DNA of 31,279 nucleotides from Phycisphaerae bacterium (GCA_030448225.1 JAUJNJ010000014.1:35038-66316); one strand, 5' to 3'. Counted from the stretch's first letter, positions 1 through 9,147 are shown. Notes: generated by a model not told the origin, from the letters alone. Made by a program: numbers and translations.

Positions 1-146
1 GTCGCACTCGGACTCGATTTTATGCCCGCGCGGTTCGGGATCCCCCACGCGGCGAAACCGCGAGCGCCCGCCACGGCGTTCGCGCGCGCGGTGACTGAAC
101 AGACTCCATGTTAGACGCAGGCTGTGGGATAGACCGGGCGCTGCGT

Positions 147-167
147 TGACCGGCGCGGACCCGGTCA
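147..167 (-). terminator. Weak hairpin overlapping the hisF stop codon
   Basis: A 7-bp perfect inverted repeat (TGACCGG at 147-153, CCGGTCA at 161-167, 7-nt loop) includes the hisF stop codon. No T-run follows on the minus strand, so an intrinsic terminator is doubtful. Confidence 0.25.
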
Positions 168-938
168 GACGATGCGCACCGGCACGCCGTTGCCGGCGAG
201 GAAGTCCTTCACCTGGCCGACGCTGTAGTGGCCGAAGTGGAAGATGCTGGCGGCGAGGGCGGCGTCGGCGTGGCCGGTCGTGAGCACGTCGAGCATGTGC
301 TGCGGCGACCCCGCGCCGCCGCTGGCGACCACCGGGATCTTCACCGCGTCGCTGACGGCGGCGGTCATCTCGAGGTCGTAGCCGGCGGTCGTGCCGTCGG
401 CGTTCATCACGTTCAGCACGATCTCGCCCGCCCCGAGCGCCTCGGCGCGGCGGCTCCACTCCAGCACGTCCACGCCAGTCGGCGTGCGCCCGCCGTTGAT
501 GAAGACCTCCCACCGCTCGCGGCCGTCGTCGCCAATCACGCGGTTGGCGTCGAGGCCGAGCACGGTGGCGCAGCGGCCGAACTTGCGGGCGATCTGGTGG
601 AGCAGGTCGGGGTTCTTCACCGCGGTGGAGTTGATGCTGACCTTCTCGGCGCCCGCCTGGATGAGCCGCGTCGCGTCGTCGAGCGTGCGGATGCCGCCGC
701 CGACGGTCAGCGGCATGAAGATCTCCTCGACCACCTTGGCGACGAGGTCGGCCATGATCTGCCGCCCCTCGTGGCTGGCGGTGATGTCGTAGAAGACGAG
801 CTCGTCGGCGCCCTGGTCCTGGTATCGCTTGGCCTGCTCGACCGGATCGCCCGCGTCCACGTGGTCGAAGAACTTCACGCCCTTGACGACCCGCCCGCGG
901 TCCACGTCCAGACAAGGGATAATGCGCTTCGTCAACAT
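165..938 (-). CDS. hisF: Imidazole glycerol phosphate synthase cyclase subunit HisF
   Basis: HisF is the cyclase half of imidazole glycerol phosphate synthase. With HisH-derived ammonia it converts PRFAR to imidazole glycerol phosphate and AICAR in histidine synthesis, in the cytoplasm. The 257-residue protein has the usual length and begins MLTKRIIPCLDVD. The two catalytic aspartates known from the family fall at D11 (PCLDVD) and D130 (LGLDANR), and the phosphate-binding loops LTVGGGIR and VASGGAG are present. The (beta/alpha)8 barrel appears complete and undisrupted. No other his gene lies in the window, so histidine genes are not grouped here. The ATG at 938 has no clear Shine-Dalgarno sequence; a plausible promoter lies about 40 nt upstream. 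Confidence 0.97.
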   Translation of the reverse strand: MLTKRIIPCLDVDRGRVVKGVKFFDHVDAGDPVEQAKRYQDQGADELVFYDITASHEGRQIMADLVAKVVEEIFMPLTVGGGIRTLDDATRLIQAGAEKVSINSTAVKNPDLLHQIARKFGRCATVLGLDANRVIGDDGRERWEVFINGGRTPTGVDVLEWSRRAEALGAGEIVLNVMNADGTTAGYDLEMTAAVSDAVKIPVVASGGAGSPQHMLDVLTTGHADAALAASIFHFGHYSVGQVKDFLAGNGVPVRIV

Positions 939-979
939 GAATGGAAACCCGTTCGCAGCCCCGGCCCCCGGACCGCCAC

Positions 980-1008
980 ATTCTAGCGCGATCTCCTCAT
1001 TTTACGAA
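980..1008 (-). promoter_or_regulatory. Possible hisF promoter
   Basis: On the minus strand a TAGAAT -10 box (980-985, 5 of 6 consensus) sits 17 nt after a weak -35 (TTCGTA, 1003-1008). It would give a leader of about 35 nt. The rest of 939-1231 shows nothing else I can name. Confidence 0.35.
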
Positions 1009-1231
1009 TGGCCCGGCAGCCGCTTGCGGTTGCGCAGCGCTTGTGGGCAGCGTCGAACGAGAGCCGAGCGGATAGGTGCAGCCGGTTTGGATCTGGAGTG
1101 ACCTGCGCCGCTCGCGTCGCGCCCCGCGGAAATCAGGTGGGCAGAAAGCCGGTCGTGCGGATTTGCGGGAGGGACGACGTCGCGCGCCGCGCGTGCCGCA
1201 CTGCCACCGCCATCCTCCGACGAACCATCGT

Positions 1232-2077
1232 TCAGTCGGCGACGGTGCGGGTCCACATGCCGTTGCTGGCGCTGAGCACGTCCTGGAACGACGCGCCGGT
1301 CGGGACGTTCACCGTGTCCGCCAGTTCCAGCGCGGCGACGTGGCCGTCGGCGAAAAGGTAGTTCCAGCGCGAGCCGTGCGCGCTGCGGCCGCGGGCGCGG
1401 TCGGCGGGGGTCGCCCATCCGGCGACCTGCGCGTAGCCGTTATCGACGTAGCCGTGGAAGCTGCCGAGGTTGTTCGTCCGCGACGGCGCCTCAACGAGCA
1501 TCAGTTGCTCGGCCGGCGTGCGGATCCACGACTTCTTGATGCACAGCGACGAGCGGATCCGCGACCACGGCACCGGCTCGCCGCACGCCATCTGCCCGCC
1601 GACGCCCAGGAACGACACGTTCCGGTCGGCGTCGCGCCCGAACGCGCGCACCATCGCGTACGACCGCCGGTGGATCGCCGGCGCGACGGCCGGCCCGAAC
1701 GTGTGGGGCTCGCGGACGGCGTCGTCCTCCGGGCACTCCAGCACCGTCACCGGCCGGGGCGCGTAGAAGGCGCTGGCCTCCGAGTCGGTGAAGGTCCCGC
1801 CGAGGTGCGGGTTCAGCAGGTCGTCCCAGGTGATGATCGACTGGCCGCCGTCGGACCGGCGGGTGTAGTTCAGCACCGCCCAGGGGAGCCAGTCGCGGTT
1901 GTCGACGGCGTAGGCGTGGAAGGCGACGCCGACCTGCCGGAGGTTGCTGGCGCAGGCCGTGGTTCGCGCGGAGCGCCGGGCCGCCGCCAGCGCGGGCATG
2001 AGGATCCCCACCAGCACGGCGATGATGCCGATGACGACGAGCAACTCGACGAGCGTGAACGCCCCGCGCCTGCGCAT
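1232..2077 (-). CDS. Pseudopilin-like protein with N-terminal methylation motif and H-X9-DG motif
   Basis: A 281-residue member of the large planctomycete family of type II/IV pseudopilin-like proteins. The N terminus is MRRRGA followed by [18 protein letters not shown], a class III signal: prepilin peptidase would cut before the Phe, leaving the Glu at +5 and one hydrophobic helix. The residue before the cut is Ala rather than the usual Gly. Near the C terminus H, nine residues, then DG (from SAHG to FADGHV) match the H-X9-DG motif typical of planctomycete DUF1559-type proteins. The start at 2077 is preceded by AGGGGA 6-7 nt upstream. The longer reading frame up to 2287 would run into the tRNA-His gene. 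A role in a type II secretion-like or surface pseudopilus is inferred; no secretion genes lie nearby. Confidence 0.85.
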   Translation of the reverse strand: MRRRGAFTLVELLVVIGIIAVLVGILMPALAAARRSARTTACASNLRQVGVAFHAYAVDNRDWLPWAVLNYTRRSDGGQSIITWDDLLNPHLGGTFTDSEASAFYAPRPVTVLECPEDDAVREPHTFGPAVAPAIHRRSYAMVRAFGRDADRNVSFLGVGGQMACGEPVPWSRIRSSLCIKKSWIRTPAEQLMLVEAPSRTNNLGSFHGYVDNGYAQVAGWATPADRARGRSAHGSRWNYLFADGHVAALELADTVNVPTGASFQDVLSASNGMWTRTVAD

Positions 2078-2245
2078 GACTATCCCCTGTAGACGACGTG
2101 CCCGGGCCGCCCGTAACGCGTGCCGTCGTGCGGCGCGTGCGCGTCGCATGACGAGCCCGCGGCGGCGAACGGATCGTTCGCGCCTTAGGACGGTCAACTT
2201 CTTCGAATGAACAAAAAGGGACCCCCGTCCCTCGGCGGTTGGAAG

Positions 2246-2319
2246 GGTGATCGACGGGACTCGAACCCGCGACGTCCAGGACCACAACCTGGCGCTCTAC
2301 CAACTGAGCTACGACCACC
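2246..2319 (-). tRNA. tRNA-His (GTG)
   Basis: The reverse complement folds into a full cloverleaf starting GGTGGTCGTAGCTC. The anticodon stem CCAGG/CCTGG encloses loop TTGTGGT with anticodon GTG. The T-arm is GCGGG-TTCGAGT-CCCGT. The acceptor stem has eight pairs because an encoded G at -1 pairs with C73, the identity element of bacterial tRNA-His. The 3' CCA is not encoded (CTT follows C73). Confidence 0.96.
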
Positions 2320-2330
2320 GTGTAGCCCCT

Positions 2331-2361
2331 ATTATCTACCTGATGAAAGCCCCGCTCGCAA
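2331..2361 (-). promoter_or_regulatory. Likely promoter of tRNA-His
   Basis: Upstream of the tRNA on the minus strand lies TAGATAAT, containing -10-like hexamers at 2331-2338, with a weak -35 TTGCGA at 2356-2361 (17 nt from TAGATA, 19 nt from GATAAT). The -10 lies 11-13 nt before the tRNA 5' end. Confidence 0.4.
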
Positions 2362-2471
2362 GATGTTCGTCCGCACGCCGGACGACGGCCGCAATTCGCG
2401 CACAACGCGTCAGAGCGACCCCAACTTCCACGCCGGGCGGGTTCCGCCGCTGACGCCGCCGATTTGCCGGC

Positions 2472-2500
2472 TTGACAGCCCGGCGAACGCGACGTACGGT
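2472..2500 (+). promoter_or_regulatory. Likely sigma70-type promoter of the Ser/Thr kinase gene
   Basis: A perfect TTGACA -35 box (2472-2477) is followed after 17 nt by TACGGT (2495-2500), a weak -10. Transcription would start near 2507, about 75 nt before the kinase start. Confidence 0.4.
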
Positions 2501-2580
2501 TCTCCTGTATCCTCGCCGCGGCGTGCAAACCTTGCCATCAACTTTAGTTGAGCCACCCCGCCGGGGCCCGGCCGATACCG

Positions 2581-3845
2581 ATGACGTCCATGGCGCAGAC
2601 CGAACGAACCCAGTCCGGCCTATCCTCGAACCTCGACACCGAAGTTGGCAAGATGGTCGTCGACCTCGGCCTCGCCACCCCGAGCGAGATCACCTTCTGC
2701 CGCGAGCAGCAGAAGCAGTCGAGCGACCCCAACCAACGCAGCCTCGCCGACCTGCTCATCGAGAACGCGTTCATCACCGCCAACCAGGCGAAGCGCGCGC
2801 CAGACGGTCGGGGAGCGGCAGAGCTCGCAGATCCCGGGCTACACGCTGATCAACAAGTGCGGCAAGGGCGCGATGGCGACCGTCTACAAGGCGCGCCAGA
2901 ACTCGCTCAACCGCCTCGTGGCCGTGAAGGTCCTGCCGAAGAAGATGAGCGACAACCCCGAGTTCGTCGAGCCGCTTCTACAAGGAGGGGCAGGCGGCGG
3001 CGATGTTGTCGCACAACAACATCGTGCAGGCGATCGACGTCGGCTCGACCGTCGACGGCTACCACTACTTCGTCATGGAGTTCATCGAGGGCAAGACCCT
3101 CTACGACCTGATGGTCCCCCCGCCGGCCGGCGAGGGGCACGTCTTCAGCGAGGCCGAGGCGGCTGGACATCACGATCCAGATGGCCGAGGCGCGCGCACG
3201 CGCACCGCCGCGGGTTGATCCACCGCGACGTGAAGCCGAAGAACATCATCCTCACGCCGCAGTCGGTCGCGAAGCTGACCGACCTCGGCCTCGCCCGCGC
3301 CCAGGACGACAAGGAGGCCGCGGAATCCGAGGCGGGCAAGGCGTACGGCACGCCGTACTACATCAGCCCCGAGCAGATCCGTGGCGACGTCGACATCGAC
3401 TTCCGCGCGCCGACATCTACTCGCTCGGCGCGACGATGTACCACCTCGTCACCGGCCGCCCGCCGTTCGAGGCCGAGACGCCCAGCGCCGTGATGCACAA
3501 GCACCTCAAGACCCCGCTGACGCCGCCGGACCACATCAACACGAGCCTGAGCGTCGGGATCGGCGAGGTCATCGAGGTGGCGATGGCCAAGAGCCGCGAC
3601 GACCGCTACGGCTCGACCGAAGACATGCTCGAAGACCTCCCGCCGTCCGCGCCGGCCACTCGCCGACGCACGCCAAGCGTCGTGAACCTCGACGAACTCC
3701 GCAAGCTCGAGGAGACGGGCAAGACCGTCGACATCGCCCCCACCCCCACTACGCCTGGACGCCGATGATGGTCGCCGTCGCCGGCCTCGCCGGGCTATCA
3801 GTCCTGGTGAATTTCATCCTGATGATGATGCTCGCGTCGAAGTAA
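2581..3845 (+). CDS. Ser/Thr protein kinase with N-terminal helical domain and C-terminal membrane anchor, broken by about eight frameshifts
   Basis: Read across frames this is a Hanks-type kinase. The N terminus (VGKMVVDLGLATPSEI, then SLADLLIENAFIT) resembles the small MshEN-like domains common before planctomycete kinases. Next come the glycine loop KCGKGAMATVYKAR, VAVKVLPKK with the ATP lysine, LSHNNIVQAIDVG, catalytic LIHRDVKPKNIIL, DLGLAR in place of DFG, GTPYYISPEQ and DIYSLGATMYHLVTG. A C-terminal hydrophobic helix (about 3766-3836) ends LMMMLASK. The frame changes near 2798, 2971, 3160, 3192, 3406, 3640, 3675 and 3740, while the encoded kinase sequence stays well conserved on both sides of each break. 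That points to consensus errors rather than old decay, though a recent pseudogene is not excluded. The ATG at 2581 is the preferred start; 2590 is possible. Confidence 0.8.
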
Positions 3846-3994
3846 GGCCCGCGCGGGCGACACTTCATCGAAGGAGACCGTGGGAACAAGCTCCCACGGC
3901 GTTCGAAGCCGCGGCGTTGAACGACCACTCGCAGCGCGCCGCGTTCCTCATTCCACCGCTTCGTCACGACTGCGCCCGCCGCGCCGTTTGCCGG

Positions 3995-4000
3995 TAGCAT
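3995..4000 (+). promoter_or_regulatory. -10-like box close to the dehydrogenase start
   Basis: TAGCAT is followed by 7 nt and the ATG at 4008. No Shine-Dalgarno sequence lies between. This fits a leaderless transcript; no -35 box is visible. Confidence 0.3.
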
Positions 4001-4007
4001 GCCGGCC

Positions 4008-4921
4008 ATGACACCCCGCCTCGCATTCATCGGCACTGGCATCATGGGCGGCCCCATGGCCGGCCACCTGTTGGCCGCCGGCTACCCGCTCGTCGTCCAC
4101 ACGCACGAAGGCCAGCGCGCAGCCGCTGCTCGACCGCGGGGCGACGTGGGCGGACGACCCGGCGTCGGCGCGCGACGCGGACGTCGTCTTCACCTGCGTG
4201 ACCGATACCCCGGACGTGGAGGCGGTCGTGATCGGCGACGCGGGCGTGCTGACGGTCGCGCGGCCGGGCATGATCGTCGTCGACCACTCCACGATCTCCC
4301 CCGCCGCCACGCGCGCGATGGCCGAACTGCTCGCCGAGCGGGGGCCACGCTGCTCGACGCGCGGTCAGCGGCGGCGACGTCGGCGCGCAACGCGACGCTG
4401 GCGATCATGGTGGGCGGCGACCCGGCGGCGTTCGAGCGGGTGCGGCCGATGCTCGAGCGCATGGGTAAGACGATCACCCACTGCGGCGACGTCGGCACCG
4501 GGCAGCTCACGAAGCTCGCGAACCAGATCTTCGTCGCCGTCACGAACCTCGCCGTCTGCGAGGGCTGGCGTTCGCGAAGAACGCCGGCCTCGACCTGGAG
4601 AAGACGCTCGCCGCCGTGTCCGCCGGGGCGGCCGGGTCGTGGCAGCTCAGCAACCTCGCCCCGCGGATGGCGCGCGGCGACTTCGCGCCGGGGTTCATGA
4701 TCGACCTGCAGGTGAAGGACCTGAACCTCGTGCTCGAGGCCGCCGCCGACGCGGGCCTCTACCTCACCGGCACCCACCAGGCCCACGCCCTCTTCTCCGA
4801 CGGCCAGAAGAACGGCCGCGGCCGTGACGGCACGCAGGCGCTGTTCCCGCTCGTCGAACGGCAGGCGAAGGCGTTCCACCAGTTCGTGGAGAAGTCCCTC
4901 GCCGAGCACGGGGAGCAGTGA
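4008..4921 (+). CDS. NAD(P)-dependent beta-hydroxyacid dehydrogenase (3-hydroxyisobutyrate dehydrogenase/tartronate semialdehyde reductase family), frameshifted
   Basis: Members of this family reversibly oxidise beta-hydroxyacids such as 3-hydroxyisobutyrate or glycerate in the cytoplasm. The N terminus RLAFIGTGIMGGPMAGHL carries the GxGxxG nucleotide-binding loop. Further on are VVDHSTISPAATR, a substrate loop readable as DAPVSGGDVGARNATL after repair, and GQLTKLANQI with the catalytic lysine; the C-terminal helical domain ends at 4921. The frame changes near 4103, 4340, 4361, 4386 and 4565. Each can be repaired by restoring a lost CG pair in CGCG sequence or a lost G or C in a run. All family motifs are then present at normal length (about 305 residues), so the gene is probably intact in the organism. 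The exact substrate cannot be decided. Start 3999 (MPAM...) is an alternative. Confidence 0.8.
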
Positions 4922-5115
4922 CGCGCGGGCGACGAGCGGCCGACGACGAAGCGCAAGCCGTCTGCTGGCGTACGGCCCGATCGTGGTCGGCGCGCAGCGT
5001 CGGGACCTTGCCTCGGGACCGACTGGTGGCTGCCCGACAACCGCGACCGTGTTTCGACCGCAAGATGATCCGCCGAAGCGACCAGACCAATTTAAAGATC
5101 ATGAGCGGCAGGCCA

Positions 5116-5670
5116 TCACCCGCCGCCCGTCGCGCGCCGCGGACGGAAGTAGAACCGGTAAATGAACACCGAGGCGATCGAGTTCCATAATAACCCGAAC
5201 AGCCAGATGAAGCCGACGACGCCCCACCGCGACTCCCCGGACATCAGCACCTTCTCGACGCCCCATTGCCCCCACACGTTCCACCGCCGGACCGTCACCT
5301 GTGCCGCCGATTCCACGGCCGCCTCGCCCTGCGCCGAACGCAGTTGCCGGAACTCCTCGTAGCTGATCGACCGCTCGCCCGGCTCGTCCGACCCGGCCGG
5401 CCCGCGGTACGCCAGCGAGTAGGTCGGCTTCCCCTTCGACGTTCGCCCCTCCCACACGCGCGTCACCGCCCGCTGCTCGTCGACGCCGAAGACCGCCCAC
5501 AGGATCGACCCGGGCATCATGATGACGAGGAATCCGAGCCCGACCAGCATGTGCGGCAGGATGAACAGCCGGGCGCCGCAACCCGCCCTGCGCCGAACGC
5601 CGCTCGCCCCGGCCGCGCTTGCGCGCGGCTGAACGGATTCCCCTTTCCTCGGGCTCGTCCGGGTCTTCAT
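5116..5670 (-). CDS. Hypothetical membrane protein with two transmembrane segments
   Basis: A 184-residue protein I do not recognise. After an Arg-rich N-terminal tail come a hydrophobic helix (residues about 37-64, including GLGFLVIMMPGSILWAVFG), a soluble stretch of about 85 residues rich in Glu and Arg, and a second helix (about 149-170, WGVVGFIWLFGLLWNSIASV), ending in a basic tail. This suggests a loop displayed on one side of the inner membrane. The frame is open and undisrupted. The gene shares its orientation with endonuclease IV upstream, with a gap of about 40 nt, so co-transcription is possible. Confidence 0.6.
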   Translation of the reverse strand: MKTRTSPRKGESVQPRASAAGASGVRRRAGCGARLFILPHMLVGLGFLVIMMPGSILWAVFGVDEQRAVTRVWEGRTSKGKPTYSLAYRGPAGSDEPGERSISYEEFRQLRSAQGEAAVESAAQVTVRRWNVWGQWGVEKVLMSGESRWGVVGFIWLFGLLWNSIASVFIYRFYFRPRRATGGG

Positions 5671-5713
5671 CGTCCGACGTCCCCTCGCCTGAAAAGCGCA
5701 CGTCGCGACGGCG

Positions 5714-6568
5714 CTACAACAGCGCCCGCAGCGCCTCGAGGTTCACCGCGTCCCACTCGCGGCCGTCCTCGTGCGTCCCCTCCTTCGGCGTCTCGAGGAT
5801 CTTCGGCACCTTCGCGAACGCCTTGTCGCGCACGAACGGCCGGAACCCGTCGAGGCCGATCTTGCCGCGGCCGATGTGGTCGTGGCGGTCGACCCGGCTG
5901 CCGAGGTCCTTCTTCGAGTCGTTGAGGTGCAGCACCTTCACCCGCTTCACGCCGATCGTCGCCTCGAGTTCCTTGCGGAAGCGCGCGTACTTGCGGCCGC
6001 GGAAGTCGTAGCCGGCGGCGAACAGGTGGGCGGTGTCGAGGCAGACGCCCAGCCGCTGGGGCGCGTCGACGAGCGACGTGATCTCGGCGAGGTGCTCGAG
6101 GCGGTGCCCGAGCGACGTCCCCTGCCCGGCCGTGACCTCGAGGCACGTGACGACGCGGCCGCCGGCGTCCGGCACGCGCGCGTGCGCGACGTCGAGCGCC
6201 GCCGCCACCCGGCGCAGGCCGGCGTCTTCCCCCTGGCCCATGTGCGCGCCCGGGTGCGTCACGAGGTACGGGATGCACAGCGCGGCGCACCGCAGAAGTT
6301 CCTCGACGAACAGGTCGATGCTCTTGTGCCACAGCGCGTCGTCCGGCGACGCGAGGTTGATGAGGTAACTGTCGTGGCTGACCGTCTGCTTGAACTTCAG
6401 CCGCCCGCAGTGCGCCGCCCACTGCTCCACGGCCTCGGTGCCGAGCGGCGGGCACTTCCACTGCTGCTGGTTCTTCGTGAAGACCTGTACCGTGTCCATC
6501 CCGTACTTCTCGGCGGTCGTCAACGCGTTGTGCAGGCCGCCGGTGATGGACAGGTGTGCGCCGAACAT
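5714..6568 (-). CDS. nfo: Deoxyribonuclease IV (AP endonuclease, Nfo family)
   Basis: Endonuclease IV cleaves 5' to abasic sites in base-excision repair using three zinc ions. The 284-residue protein begins MFGAHLSITGG and is a complete TIM barrel. The expected metal ligands can be read in order: H65 (VSHDSY), H105 (VTHPGAH), E144 (CLEVTAG), D178 and H181 (CLDTAHLF), H214 (VLHLND), D227 and H229 (VDRHDHIG) and E259 (ILETP). The start at 6568 matches the family; an upstream extension to 6649 has no such match. No Shine-Dalgarno is visible, but a TATCAT box lies 7 nt before the ATG. The gene is divergent from the response regulator. Confidence 0.95.
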   Translation of the reverse strand: MFGAHLSITGGLHNALTTAEKYGMDTVQVFTKNQQQWKCPPLGTEAVEQWAAHCGRLKFKQTVSHDSYLINLASPDDALWHKSIDLFVEELLRCAALCIPYLVTHPGAHMGQGEDAGLRRVAAALDVAHARVPDAGGRVVTCLEVTAGQGTSLGHRLEHLAEITSLVDAPQRLGVCLDTAHLFAAGYDFRGRKYARFRKELEATIGVKRVKVLHLNDSKKDLGSRVDRHDHIGRGKIGLDGFRPFVRDKAFAKVPKILETPKEGTHEDGREWDAVNLEALRALL

Positions 6569-6575
6569 GGCGGCG

Positions 6576-6581
6576 ATGATA
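6576..6581 (-). promoter_or_regulatory. -10-like box close to the nfo start
   Basis: On the minus strand TATCAT (5 of 6 consensus) lies 7 nt before the nfo ATG, with no ribosome binding site between. This suggests a leaderless mRNA. Confidence 0.35.
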
Positions 6582-6812
6582 CAAAGCCCGGTCCGCTTCG
6601 GCTCGCCCACCGGTCGCGGCCGATAGGCGTCGCCGTCCGCGACGGGCACGTGCCACTTCGGAACGCCGTAAGGGATTTCCTAACGGACGGCGAAATTATC
6701 CTTACCTAGACCGATTCGGCCGGCGTCATTAGGCTTCTGGACATGGCGCGGGATCGAGTCCCGGCGGCGGTGGAACTTGGTCTGGCGCGCGTGTGCCAAG
6801 GATGGTGTCCCG

Positions 6813-7211
6813 ATGGCGAACGTTCTGGTTGTCGACGATCACCCCGACCTCGCGCGGGCCGTCGTGTTGATGCTCCGGCAGTGCGGGCACCACGCCCAGT
6901 GCGTCACGAGCGGGGCGGCCGCTCTGGACCTGCTGGAGCAGTTCGTGCCCGACCTGATGCTGCTCGACGTGATGATGCCCGACATGGACGGCCTGGAAGT
7001 CCTGCGCCGGGTGAGGCGCTGCCCCGGCCTGTCGGCCCTCCGGGTCGTCATGTTCAGCGCGTCGCCCACCCGCCGGCATGACGCGATGAGCCTCGGTGCC
7101 GACCGGTTCGTCCTGAAAACCGAGCTCGACCACCGGCTGCTCCGCGAAATCATAGACACGCCGTGCGCCGACGCCGGCCGCCCCGCCGCGGCGGCCGGGC
7201 AGACCATTTAG
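6813..7211 (+). CDS. Stand-alone response regulator receiver protein
   Basis: A 132-residue single CheY-like receiver domain without an output domain. The acidic pair is in VLVVDDHPDL, the phospho-acceptor Asp in LMLLDVMMPDMDG, the switch Ser in VMFSAS and the conserved Lys in FVLKTEL, so all catalytic receiver residues are present. The C-terminal tail is Ala/Pro-rich and short. The ATG at 6813 is preceded by AAGGA about 10 nt upstream, which favours it over the longer frame from 6777. No histidine kinase is nearby, so it is probably an orphan regulator signalling by protein-protein contact. Confidence 0.9.
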   Translation: MANVLVVDDHPDLARAVVLMLRQCGHHAQCVTSGAAALDLLEQFVPDLMLLDVMMPDMDGLEVLRRVRRCPGLSALRVVMFSASPTRRHDAMSLGADRFVLKTELDHRLLREIIDTPCADAGRPAAAAGQTI

Positions 7212-7459
7212 TCGCCTCCCGGCTTACGCTGTCTCCGCCGTCGAGCGCGTCAGCAACGCCGGAACCGCGGAGCGACGCCGCGTGGGGCCGCCGCGATGCG
7301 CCCCACCGGCGGACGGGCCCGCCGCTCTACGCGTCTGTTCATCCCCGGGCATCGGCGCCGCTGTTGAGCGACGGGGCGTGTCGGGCATCAATCGCGCATA
7401 CACCCGCCGCGCGCCATGCTGTCCGACCTCGACTGCACGCCGACCAACCGCCGCCGCTC

Positions 7460-7531
7460 CATCGAGGACAGGTTGCAGAAGCCGCACCGCATTTCGCAGA
7501 ACGGCCTGCGGACGTAGAGGTAAAGCACGTC
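7460..7531 (-). pseudogene. Fragment of a radical SAM protein (HemW/STM4012-like)
   Basis: On the minus strand the stretch LYLYVRRPFCEMRCGFCN contains the CxxxCxxC cluster motif in the context PFCEMRCGFCNL. That context is characteristic of STM4012-type radical SAM proteins and relatives of HemW, where it stands near the N terminus. Only about 24 residues match before similarity stops; neither flank continues a radical SAM barrel in any frame I can follow. The segment is the only recognisable thing in the 508-nt gap between the response regulator (ends 7211) and mnmE (ends 7721). It is probably a decayed gene or recombination remnant. Confidence 0.45.
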
Positions 7532-7720
7532 CTTCGCCGCGCCGGCTCGAGGACCGGGGCGGCTCGTTGGCGGGCATCGACGCATCGGTGACGACGCCGG
7601 GGGAGGAGAAAGGCGTGTGAGGTCGGCGGGAGTAATGGTCGGGGCGAGAGACGGACCGGGAGGCGCGCTGCTCGTCTTCACGTCTTCGCGCGAGGACGCG
7701 CTCGCCGCGGAGGCAGGCCG

Positions 7721-9070
7721 TCACTTGCCGATGCAGAACGAGGAGAAGATCCGCCCGAGCAGGTCGTCGGGCGTGACGGCGCCGAGGACGCGGCCCAGCG
7801 CGTCGAGCGCCTCGCGGAGTTCGAGCGCGACGAGTTCGTGCGACCCGCCGGCGACGGATGCGGCCGCGCGGTTCAGGGCGGATCGCGCCTCCTGCACGCA
7901 CGTCACGTGGCGGGCGTTGAGGGCGAGTGCGGCACCACCGCCGCCGCCGCCGCCGCCATCGCCGAAGGCTTTGAGGTCGAGAAAGGCCCGCAGCCGATCG
8001 AGGTTCAGGGCGGTGACCGCGCTCACGGCCACGTCGGCGTTCCCCGTTACGTCGGTAACCGCGCTCGAAAGGAGATCCGCCTTCGTTCGCACCGTCACAT
8101 CCGGCGGTCGCGGCGTTGCGATCGCCGGCGCGGGATCGGTGGCGTCGCGAACGAGAACGAGCACGTCGGCGCCCTCGGCCGTCCGCAGGGCGCGGTCGCG
8201 CATCTGCCGCTCGATGTCGGCGGCCGGCCCCGACGCGCTGCCGCCGGCGTCGGCGTCGATGCCGGCGACGTCGATCAACCGGACGATGCCGCGCGGCAGC
8301 GCGACCTCCGCCGACAGCGCGTCGCGCGTCGTGCCCGCGATCGGCGAGACGACCGCACGCTCCCGGCCGGCCAGCGCGTTGAGCAGCGTGCTCTTGCCCG
8401 CGTTGGGCCGGCCGACGAGCACGATCGTCGGCTCGTGCGACAGCGGCTCGAACCGGCCGCTCTCGTCGAGGAGCCGGGCGAGGGCGGCGTCGCACTCGGC
8501 GGCGCGGCGCGCGAGTTCGGCCGCCGGCAGGAACGAGACGTCCTCTTCGGCGAAGTCGATCCCGACCTCCACCAGCGCAAGCGTCTCGGCGACGAGGTCC
8601 ATCGTTGGGCGGAGGCGGCGCGAGAGCTCGCCCGACAGCAGTTGCCGTGCGGCCGCCAGTTCCTGCTCGTTGCCCGCCGCGATCGTGGCGGCCACGCCCT
8701 CGGCCTCGGCGAGGTCGAGCCGGCCGTTGAAGTACGCGCGGGCGGTGAACTCGCCGGGATCGGCGGGCCGCGCGCCGGCGCGGGTCAGCGCGTCGAGCAG
8801 CATGCGCGCGAGCAACGGGTTGCCGGGGAGGTGGAACTCGACGAGGTCGTCGCCGGTGTAGCTGCGCGGGCCGCGGAAGACGTAGACCCACGCGGGGACG
8901 GTGAGGTCGTCAAAGGAAAGGGAGCGGCGGGCGGCGCCGGCGGCCTCGCCGACGTCGGTGCAGAGGCCGCGTGCCAGCGGCAGCGAATCGCGTCCGCTCA
9001 GGCGGACGATCATCCGGGCGGCGGCGCCGGCGGCGCTGCTGATCGCGACGATCGTGTCTGCGAGTTGCAT
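7721..9070 (-). CDS. mnmE: tRNA uridine-5-carboxymethylaminomethyl modification GTPase MnmE
   Basis: MnmE (TrmE) works with MnmG to install the aminomethyl-type group on wobble U34 of several tRNAs. The 449-residue protein has the N-terminal tetrahydrofolate-binding domain ([12 protein letters not shown], then [17 protein letters not shown]), a helical domain, an inserted G domain (P-loop GRPNAGKS at 220-227, GTTRD, DVAGI at G3, TKAD at G4) and the C-terminal FCIGK with the conserved Cys446. G3 is DVAG instead of the usual DTAG, and the G domain contains a run of eight glycines (about 372-379) encoded by a CCG repeat. The start at 9070 is chosen from the family; the frame extends to 9121. Confidence 0.96.
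   Translation of the reverse strand: MQLADTIVAISSAAGAAARMIVRLSGRDSLPLARGLCTDVGEAAGAARRSLSFDDLTVPAWVYVFRGPRSYTGDDLVEFHLPGNPLLARMLLDALTRAGARPADPGEFTARAYFNGRLDLAEAEGVAATIAAGNEQELAAARQLLSGELSRRLRPTMDLVAETLALVEVGIDFAEEDVSFLPAAELARRAAECDAALARLLDESGRFEPLSHEPTIVLVGRPNAGKSTLLNALAGRERAVVSPIAGTTRDALSAEVALPRGIVRLIDVAGIDADAGGSASGPAADIERQMRDRALRTAEGADVLVLVRDATDPAPAIATPRPPDVTVRTKADLLSSAVTDVTGNADVAVSAVTALNLDRLRAFLDLKAFGDGGGGGGGGAALALNARHVTCVQEARSALNRAAASVAGGSHELVALELREALDALGRVLGAVTPDDLLGRIFSSFCIGK
7935..7957. repeat. CCG trinucleotide repeat coding for polyglycine in mnmE
   Basis: Six perfect CCG units (7938-7955) flanked by near-repeats encode the glycine run in the G domain. Because the unit is three bases, length changes keep the frame. 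Confidence 0.8.
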
Positions 9071-9147
9071 CGATGACGGCGAGCGCGGGCGAGGACGGTC
9101 GTCCGCTCCCGTCAGTCGCATTTCACAAAACGTCGGCTCGACAGACG

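Noticed and set aside
1076..2092. Long plus-strand open frame opposite the pseudopilin gene
   Set aside because: It is an Arg/Ala/Val-rich antisense frame, common in high-GC DNA; the minus-strand protein carries clear motifs.
2790..3750. Programmed ribosomal frameshifting in the kinase gene
   Set aside because: There are about eight changes in mixed directions with no slippery heptamers or stimulatory structures; sequence errors explain them better.
6664..6704. Inverted repeat GTAAGG...CCTTAC between nfo and the response regulator
   Set aside because: Six-base arms about 25 nt apart, partly repeated as CCTAAC; too weak to call an operator.
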